Shown piece by piece: positions 6,081-11,059 of a stretch of 11,059 nt of DNA. This DNA comes from Candidatus Poribacteria bacterium (GTDB lineage Bacteria; Poribacteria; WGA-4E; GCA-2687025), in contig NYZG01000434.1 in assembly GCA_002687025.1 (NCBI GenBank), positions 1-11,059 of the forward strand, written 5' to 3'. Position 1 is the stretch's first letter. Each line of letters opens with the position of its first letter. A program made the position numbers and the translations under genes. Under the pieces are notes generated by a model. It did not search any database, was not told the origin of the DNA, and saw only the letters and a program-made list of their open reading frames with translations.

Positions 6081-6790
6081 ATGGATTTCCCCCGTCAGAC
6101 ACACCCTCTTCACTACCTTGAAGAGGAAGACGGCTCCCTCCTCGTCGCCGACCTTGCCGAGTGTCGGCTGCTTGAAACCAGTCCGTGCGCGCGCCATCCA
6201 GGACATGGCCTCCGATGCGGAGAGCGAGGACGCGGTCGTGACGGCCCTAATCCGGCGAATACGCCGCCGGTGAGATCGCCGAGTCGCTGGAAGCGCTCGA
6301 AGAGATCGCCGCGGAACGTCTCCTCTTCGCCACCGACGAAGGGGCCGCCTATCCACTCCTCGATTTGGGACGCCCACGCTACTACATCCCGCAGGGCCGG
6401 GAACTGTGGCATTCCGACATCAAGGAGATGAGCGCGGGGACGAGCATCTCCCTCTACTACCAGGCGAAGGCGCTCTCGCAGCACGTGGACCTGCACTTCG
6501 CCGCGACGTCGTTCGAGAAGGCGGACGAGGGTATCCACGAAGTTCGCCTGTCGTTAGGCGCAGTGCTCGCGCGGCCGTGGAAGTTCGAGCAGTACGACTA
6601 CGACGCCATCCTGTTCCTCTACATGCCGCAGCGAGACTACCTCTGTATGGGACGGTGGGCGTGCCGATCATCATGCAGGACCACGGTCCTCGGGGTCACC
6701 TGGCGGAGATCATCGGCCGGGACCACGTGGCCACGCGCGTGGTGGTCGGCGTCGTTCCCACCGGAGAGGGACCGGACGGCCCCGCGGAGA
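6081..6790 (+). pseudogene. Frameshifted gene: RRE/PqqD-like N-domain fused to glycosyltransferase-4-like region
   Basis: A continuous protein appears only if frames are joined. Part A (ATG 6081, GTGAGG at 6067-6072) reads MDFPRQTHPLHYLEEEDGS and LLVADLAECRLLETS, then shifts near the GCGCGCGC run at 6187-6194. Part B (about 6193-6258) reads AIQDMASDAESEDAVVTALIRR, in pieces, then shifts near 6258. Part C (6260 to about 6650) reads YAAGEIAESLEALEEIAAE, RLLFATDEG, then SAGTSISLYYQAKALSQHV and YDYDAILFLYMPQRDYL. Part D, after a lost G near 6649, reads VGVPIIMQDHGPRGHLAEII. Two single-base gains and one loss would restore it. Parts A to early C (strands, then an LEALEEIAAERLLF helix) resemble the RRE/PqqD-like domain at the front of RiPP maturases. 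The rest resembles a GT4 enzyme, which needs far more sequence, so the 3' end is also lost. The end at 6790 is approximate. Sequencing error is the alternative, but neighbouring genes are intact. Confidence 0.6.
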
Positions 6791-6875
6791 TCGCCAAGAC
6801 GACGGGCGGCGGGCAGACCACGAGTCCTGAACCCACGTCCTCGTCGTGCGGAACATGGCCGCCCGCGTGGTATGG

Positions 6876-7382
6876 CTACGCGCGGATGTCCCCGGAGCGA
6901 GGCGGCGTGGTTACGAGACCGATGTTCTTCGGCTTGCGGAAGGCGAACGTCACGCGCTCATAGCCGACCTGCCGCTCACGGTAATAGAGCTCGATCGCGG
7001 CGAGCAGTTCTTTCTGCCCCAGCCGCTCCTCGGACCAGAAGTTGCAGCATGGAATCAGCACCGTCGGGCGGACAAGCGCCGCCTCCGCGACGGCGCGCGT
7101 GGCCTCGTCCGCGTGCAACCCCAACACGAGGTCGTAGTAGTCCGCGCCCGAGGAATCGAACTCCTCCGCCCGGTTCGGCACGCCGCGCAGCACCCATCCA
7201 CGCGGGTCCACGACTTCGCAGTCGTAGTTGTACTTCTTGTTTAGGATGCGGGTCAGCATCCCCTGTCCGCCGGCGACATCGGCGATGTAGCTGACGGAGC
7301 GCCCGAAGCGGCCGTGGACGTACGCCGCCAGGACCTCGAAGCGTTTCGGGTCGCCGTGAAATCGGTGCTGTTGTCGCGCCAT
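6876..7382 (-). CDS. Small SAM-dependent methyltransferase-like protein
   Basis: A 168-residue protein with the front half of a class I (Rossmann) methyltransferase. YIADVAGGQG at 32-41 is the SAM-binding motif I, CEVVDPR at 55-61 carries the acidic residue after strand 2 (D59), and YYDLVLGLHADEAT at 82-95 corresponds to motif IV. A PCCNFW motif at 111-116 recalls the Pro-Cys-Cys region of TRM13/METTL25-type and related methyltransferases. The usual C-terminal strands are short, so this is a minimal form. Substrate unknown; no membrane segment or signal peptide. The ATG at 7382 lies 20 bases after the stop of the TonB receptor on the same strand, so co-transcription is likely, though no good Shine-Dalgarno is seen. 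Its end faces the broken + strand gene. Fold moderately sure, methyl transfer itself inferred. Confidence 0.75.
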   Translation of the reverse strand: MARQQHRFHGDPKRFEVLAAYVHGRFGRSVSYIADVAGGQGMLTRILNKKYNYDCEVVDPRGWVLRGVPNRAEEFDSSGADYYDLVLGLHADEATRAVAEAALVRPTVLIPCCNFWSEERLGQKELLAAIELYYRERQVGYERVTFAFRKPKNIGLVTTPPRSGDIRA

Positions 7383-7402
7383 GTGAGCCGACGACCGGGA
7401 GG

Positions 7403-9694
7403 CTAGAAGTCAGCGATGAGGCCCACGATGCCGAGCCGCTGGAACTGAAGGATGTCGAGGAACCGGCCGTTCTTTCTGTCGAATTGACGTGAGAACACGT
7501 TCTCGCGGCTGTATACGTTCTGCACCTCGAAGAACAGCGATGTCCCCCACGCCGCGAAATCCAACCGCCGGTCCATTCGCAGATCAAGCCGATGGTAGTC
7601 CGGGTATCGCACCTGGTTTCGGGATTCGAAATCCGGCACGAGGTCGTAGCTGCCGTCCTCGAGCTCGACGACGGGGAACTGCGTGAACGGCCGCCCACCG
7701 ACGTAACGCCATCGCGCGCTGGCCCGCCAGCCGCCGACCAACGGCACGCCACCCGAGAGCGTGAGCATCTTCCGATAGTCGAAGTCGTCCGCGTACCATT
7801 CGCCGAGGGCGTCCAGCGATCGCGATTCGGACAGCGTCGCGACGACGCTGCCGAACGCGCCATTCTTCGCGCGCTTCTCGAGGAGAAGGTCGACGCCGCT
7901 TACGCGCTTCTCCCCGTCGTTGACCATACGGCCCGACGGAGCGATCGAGTCGGCGTCCTCGAACACCGGCACGTCTCTGTAGAGTTTGCGGTACCCTTCG
8001 GCGCTTATGCGCGCTCCTTCGGCCAGGTTGACCTCAAGCCCGACGATCATATGGCGCGCCTGGGCGTCTTTCAGATCAAAGTTGCCCTTATCCAGGGTCA
8101 GTTCGACGTAGGTTGGGGGCTGATGGTACTGGCCGCCCGTCACGCTGAACGTCGCGGCCGGCGTGATGCGCCACGCGACGCCGAACCTCGGGTCGACCGT
8201 CGTGGAATCGGTGAGCGCGGATCTCTGTGCGCGCACCCCAAACCGAACGGTCACGTCATCGGCGATCGTCATGTCGCGATGCAGAAAGCCCGCGAACTGG
8301 AACGCCTCATGGCGCTCATCGATCTCCTGATCTCCGAGCCAGACGGCGCGCCCCTGGTTCTCGCTGAAGCCACGCCACGCTCGCGAGTCGATCGTGTGGC
8401 GGAAGTCCACGAGTCGCGCCATCGCGCCGATCTGCCACGCGTCGGCGTAGCTCTCGCCAATGTCGATGACGCCCTCGATGGTCGTCTCGCGTTCTGCGGA
8501 GTCGTTGGTGTACGCGGGGTCGTCGTCGACCTGATACACCTGGACATCGTAGTAGTTGCCGGTCTGCGAGAGGGTGACCCGCGATGCGGCGTTCGCTCCC
8601 AGGTCGACCCGCCAGTTCGCGCCTACGGCGTACTTCAGGCCGTCGACGACGGCGCGGTCGGCGTCGCGGACCCACTTGATGTCAATGTCGTCACGGCCGA
8701 CGATGCCGAGCACCGATATCGTTTGCTTGGGGCTCAGGTCGAGGACGATTTTGCCGTGGGCGTCTTCGTAATGCGGCACTGCTGCTAGGCGTATCGGCTC
8801 CTTGAGGAGGTCGAGGAAGCTCTTGCGGTAGGAGGCGACCCACGATCCCTTGCCGCCCTGTAACGGCCCCTCGAGACCGCCTCCGACGCCCGCCATCGAT
8901 AGTTCCATCTCGCCGCCGAGGCGCTCGCGATTGCCCTCACGGAAGCGGATATCGAGGACCGACGACAGCTTGCCGCCGTACTCCGCGGGGAAGCCGCCCG
9001 TGTGGAAGGTGGCGTCCCGCACGAAGTCCAGATTGATGATGCCTATACCGCCGCCGGTCTCACCTTGCCAAGACAGGTGGCTTATGTTCGGCATCTCGAT
9101 GTGGTCGACGAAGATCTGGTTCTCGGATGGATTGCCGCCGCGCACGACGATGTTATTGGTCATGTCCGAACTGGTCGTCGCGCCTGGTTGATACCCGAGG
9201 ATACGCTGGGGATCCCAGACCGCGCCGACCTGGCCCTGCATTTCCCGACGCGTCATGGTCTCGGTGCTGTTGACCGTACGGCCGGTGTCGGCTCCGCGGA
9301 CGCCTGTCACGACGATCGGCCCTAAGTCCCTGGGCCCGGTAGGAATGCGCGCGACATCTATCTCCAAGCGGGGCACACGGCCGCTCGACACGAGGGCTTC
9401 CACCGTACCGACGAGGCCGAAGCCCTCCGAGGCGACGCTGACGATGTGCGTCCCTACTTGGGCGCCGACGATGACGAACTCTCCGTCCCCGTCCGTCGTG
9501 TCGGAGATGCCCGCGACGGTTACGACGACGCCGGAGACCGGCTTCGCCGAGAGCGCCTCGCGCACTACCCCCGTAAGCGTGGTATCCGGGGTCGGATCGG
9601 CGGGCAGGGCGGCACTCGCAATGGCGAGGGCGAGGACGACGAAAACGGCTAGCACACTCACGCGGAGGGCGCCGGATCGAGCGTTGATGGGCAT
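7403..9694 (-). CDS. TonB-dependent outer-membrane receptor with carboxypeptidase-regulatory-like domain
   Basis: A 763-residue outer-membrane active transporter. The ATG at 9694 gives a signal peptide: basic start (MPINARSGALR), hydrophobic core (VSVLAVFVVLALAIASAAL), cleavage near residue 30. The ATG at 9745 or the 801-codon frame from 9808 would bury that signal. Domains: a CarboxypepD_reg-like beta-sandwich (about 38-112, starting TLTGVVREALSAKPVSGVVV), a TonB-box-like IVVTG (127-131), a plug (about 140-255, with NNIVVRGGNPSENQIFVDH and GGFPAEYGG), then a beta-barrel to the end. The C-terminus GLIADF ends in Phe, the aromatic BAM signal. The plan matches SusC/CirA-like receptors of diderms that lack a SusD partner; none is visible nearby. 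The ligand cannot be told from sequence; siderophore, cobalamin, sugar or peptide are all possible. It is first in a unit with the methyltransferase and divergent from the SLBB gene. Confidence 0.9.
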   Translation of the reverse strand: MPINARSGALRVSVLAVFVVLALAIASAALPADPTPDTTLTGVVREALSAKPVSGVVVTVAGISDTTDGDGEFVIVGAQVGTHIVSVASEGFGLVGTVEALVSSGRVPRLEIDVARIPTGPRDLGPIVVTGVRGADTGRTVNSTETMTRREMQGQVGAVWDPQRILGYQPGATTSSDMTNNIVVRGGNPSENQIFVDHIEMPNISHLSWQGETGGGIGIINLDFVRDATFHTGGFPAEYGGKLSSVLDIRFREGNRERLGGEMELSMAGVGGGLEGPLQGGKGSWVASYRKSFLDLLKEPIRLAAVPHYEDAHGKIVLDLSPKQTISVLGIVGRDDIDIKWVRDADRAVVDGLKYAVGANWRVDLGANAASRVTLSQTGNYYDVQVYQVDDDPAYTNDSAERETTIEGVIDIGESYADAWQIGAMARLVDFRHTIDSRAWRGFSENQGRAVWLGDQEIDERHEAFQFAGFLHRDMTIADDVTVRFGVRAQRSALTDSTTVDPRFGVAWRITPAATFSVTGGQYHQPPTYVELTLDKGNFDLKDAQARHMIVGLEVNLAEGARISAEGYRKLYRDVPVFEDADSIAPSGRMVNDGEKRVSGVDLLLEKRAKNGAFGSVVATLSESRSLDALGEWYADDFDYRKMLTLSGGVPLVGGWRASARWRYVGGRPFTQFPVVELEDGSYDLVPDFESRNQVRYPDYHRLDLRMDRRLDFAAWGTSLFFEVQNVYSRENVFSRQFDRKNGRFLDILQFQRLGIVGLIADF

Positions 9695-9813
9695 GGCCGA
9701 GGGCAAGCCTTTCGTTTGCTCCGCGAAGTCCTCTAAGGTTATCATCACGGGCGGCGCGCCGCCAATCCGCCTGCGTCCCAGCCTGCGTGAACACTGCCCC
9801 GGAGCCACTCCGA
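9695..9813. promoter_or_regulatory. Divergent promoter region, receptor / SLBB genes
   Basis: These 119 bases separate two outward-facing genes and must contain both starts of transcription if the start codons are right. For the + strand gene, TATCAT (9740-9745) matches five of six -10 bases, with TTGCTC (9716-9721) as a poor -35 at 18-base spacing. For the - strand gene I see no clear match. The ribosome site of the SLBB gene, CCGGAG (9799-9804), lies at the right edge. No operator symmetry stands out. Confidence 0.3.
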
Positions 9814-11059
9814 ATGCGATGCCTATCGCGCCCGCTGTTCCTGTCGCTCTCGCTATGCGTCGGGCTTTTCGCGACGGTCTCGCCGGCCCAGGACGCCCGC
9901 CCTACCAACACGCCGTCTCAGTCGGCGGACGACGCGTCGGCGACGATATCGGCGGATGCTTTCGAGGTCCCCGAGGACGAGGAGGACCACAGCGGCGTGG
10001 TGTTCGTGCTTGGGGACGTGCCCGTGCAGGGCGCTCTCATGTATAGTGATCGGCTGTCAGCGGTCGAGTATCTGCTCTTCGCGGGATTGGAGCCGGCGGA
10101 ACTGGACGTCACCCGTGTGCTGGTGATGGCGGCCGATGGCGCGGTGCAATGGCTGTCGCCGACGACCACCCTCCTGGGTGGTGAACGTCTGCTCGTGCTG
10201 TCTCAGGAAGAGGCGGAACGCCTCCAGGCGGGGACGCTGCCGCTGGAAGAGCCGGACGAAGAAGCGACCGTAGACGTACCCGATGCGCCGATCGTCCCGC
10301 AATCGGAAGACGCTCAGAGCATCCGCGTGACGGGGGCGGTGGAACGTCCGATACGTTTCCCATACCGCCCGCGATGGACGGTGCGGGAGTACATCGCCGC
10401 GGCTGGCGGGTACACAGAGTTGGCGGACCGTGGCGTGATTTGGGTCCTGCGGGCCAACGGAAGACTGCACGCGGCACGGAATGTGACGCAGATTCTGCCG
10501 GGCGATACGCTGGTCGTGCCGCATCGGCGGGTACTTGTGGAAGAGGAGGGGGATGTCGACGGAGAGCGGCCCAAGATAGACCCTGAGGATGTCGCCGATG
10601 TCGAGGAGCCCGCGCTCAAGCGGATACTCGTGACCGGCGCGGTCCTACAGACCGGCTCGTTCCTGTTCCGGCCGGAGTTGTCCTCACCCGACTACATTCG
10701 CATGGCCGGTGGACCGACGGACGCCGCCAACGTCGACGGCGCCTACGTCATCCACCGTGACGGCACGTTCGGGGGGCCGGACGAGCTGATGCGAGCGGGC
10801 GACGTTCTCGTCGTGCCGACGCGCCGACGGGACACGACCATACAGCCCCTGACCGAGCAAGAGATACTCACCCAGCAGGCCGAGGACGAAGCCCGTCGGC
10901 AGATGCTCGACGAGTCGAGGCAGACGCTGCGGCGCTACGGGATCGACTACTTTGACGGGGCGCGGCTTCGCATCCGGGAGATCGAACGCCGCGTGGGACT
11001 CATGGAACTGGACCGAGAACAGCGGAGACGGCCTCGCGCGGACGAGCCCCAAGCCGACG
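9814..11059 (+). CDS. Exported multi-SLBB protein, polysaccharide-export type, 3' end missing
   Basis: The ATG at 9814 (CCGGAG nine bases before) opens a frame that runs off the window after 415 codons. MRCLSRPLFLSLSLCVGLF then ATVSPAQDA is a signal peptide, likely cut after SPA (residue 24). A Ser/Asp/Glu-rich linker follows (26-60). Three SLBB-type units (soluble ligand-binding beta-grasp) are visible: about 61-130 (VVFVLGDVPVQGAL), 168-236 (IRVTGAVERPIRFPYR, then AAAGGYTELADRG and ILPGDTLVVP), and 270-336 (RILVTGAVLQTGSFLFRPE, then MAGGPTDAANVDGAYV and MRAGDVLVVP). A helical charged segment follows (345-410). SLBB domains are typical of Wza/GumB-like capsule and exopolysaccharide export proteins. 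The polysaccharide-export (PES) domain is absent here and may lie past the edge. The sugar genes 7 kb away suit this role but are not adjacent. Confidence 0.82.
   Translation, partial: MRCLSRPLFLSLSLCVGLFATVSPAQDARPTNTPSQSADDASATISADAFEVPEDEEDHSGVVFVLGDVPVQGALMYSDRLSAVEYLLFAGLEPAELDVTRVLVMAADGAVQWLSPTTTLLGGERLLVLSQEEAERLQAGTLPLEEPDEEATVDVPDAPIVPQSEDAQSIRVTGAVERPIRFPYRPRWTVREYIAAAGGYTELADRGVIWVLRANGRLHAARNVTQILPGDTLVVPHRRVLVEEEGDVDGERPKIDPEDVADVEEPALKRILVTGAVLQTGSFLFRPELSSPDYIRMAGGPTDAANVDGAYVIHRDGTFGGPDELMRAGDVLVVPTRRRDTTIQPLTEQEILTQQAEDEARRQMLDESRQTLRRYGIDYFDGARLRIREIERRVGLMELDREQRRRPRADEPQAD

Noticed and set aside
6846..7244. + strand open frame reading VRNMAARVVWLRADV
   Set aside because: It was considered as a continuation of the glycosyltransferase relic, but most of it is antisense to the methyltransferase gene, and it needs a further frame change with no recognisable motif.
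7592..8788. 398-codon + strand open frame
   Set aside because: It lies wholly antisense to the TonB receptor, whose - strand frame has clear family motifs. It is a shadow frame of GC-rich DNA.
9696..9808. Longer start for the TonB receptor (801 codons)
   Set aside because: It would place 38 charged residues before a clear signal peptide. The ATG at 9694 fits export.

Overview
The window is GC-rich, densely coded bacterial DNA. A TonB-dependent outer-membrane receptor ending in Phe and an exported multi-SLBB protein point to a diderm (Gram-negative-type) bacterium. A Ski2-like DEIH-box helicase of HelY type and a PD40 propeller fragment would suit several less-studied diderm phyla (Latescibacterota, Poribacteria, Acidobacteriota, Gemmatimonadota), but I cannot place the organism from sequence alone.

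Layout. (1) Positions 1-2913, + strand: the end of a nucleotide-sugar / amino-sugar operon, with a DegT/DnrJ/EryC1/StrS aminotransferase (5' end missing), an extended-SDR nucleotide-sugar epimerase/dehydratase, and a second DegT-family aminotransferase whose GTG start overlaps the epimerase stop. (2) Positions 2914-3220: a convergent gap holding a 16-base perfect palindrome and, on the - strand, a relic of a PD40/TolB-type beta-propeller gene lying in frame directly after the helicase stop. (3) Positions 3221-5710, - strand: an 829-residue Ski2/Mtr4-like RNA helicase. (4) Positions 5711-6080: a non-coding leader with inverted repeats. (5) Positions about 6081-6790, + strand: a broken gene. Joining pieces from three frames gives an N-terminal domain resembling PqqD/RRE (RiPP recognition element) domains, fused to part of a family-4-like glycosyltransferase. 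(6) Positions 6876-9694, - strand: a probable two-gene unit, a TonB-dependent receptor followed 20 bases later by a small Rossmann methyltransferase-like protein. (7) Positions 9814-11059, + strand: an exported protein with three SLBB units, running off the window and divergent from the receptor.

How the parts relate. The aminotransferase-epimerase-aminotransferase set would make one or more NDP-amino sugars for a surface glycan. The SLBB protein is of the kind found in capsule/exopolysaccharide export machines, and the decayed glycosyltransferase gene fits a cell-surface or secondary-metabolite locus. These links rest on proximity and family knowledge. I found no rRNA, tRNA, CRISPR array or intact mobile element. 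I see no convincing complete new system. The most unusual items are the frameshifted RRE-like/glycosyltransferase relic, the PD40 relic abutting the helicase stop, and a start-adjacent hairpin at the coupled epimerase/aminotransferase junction.
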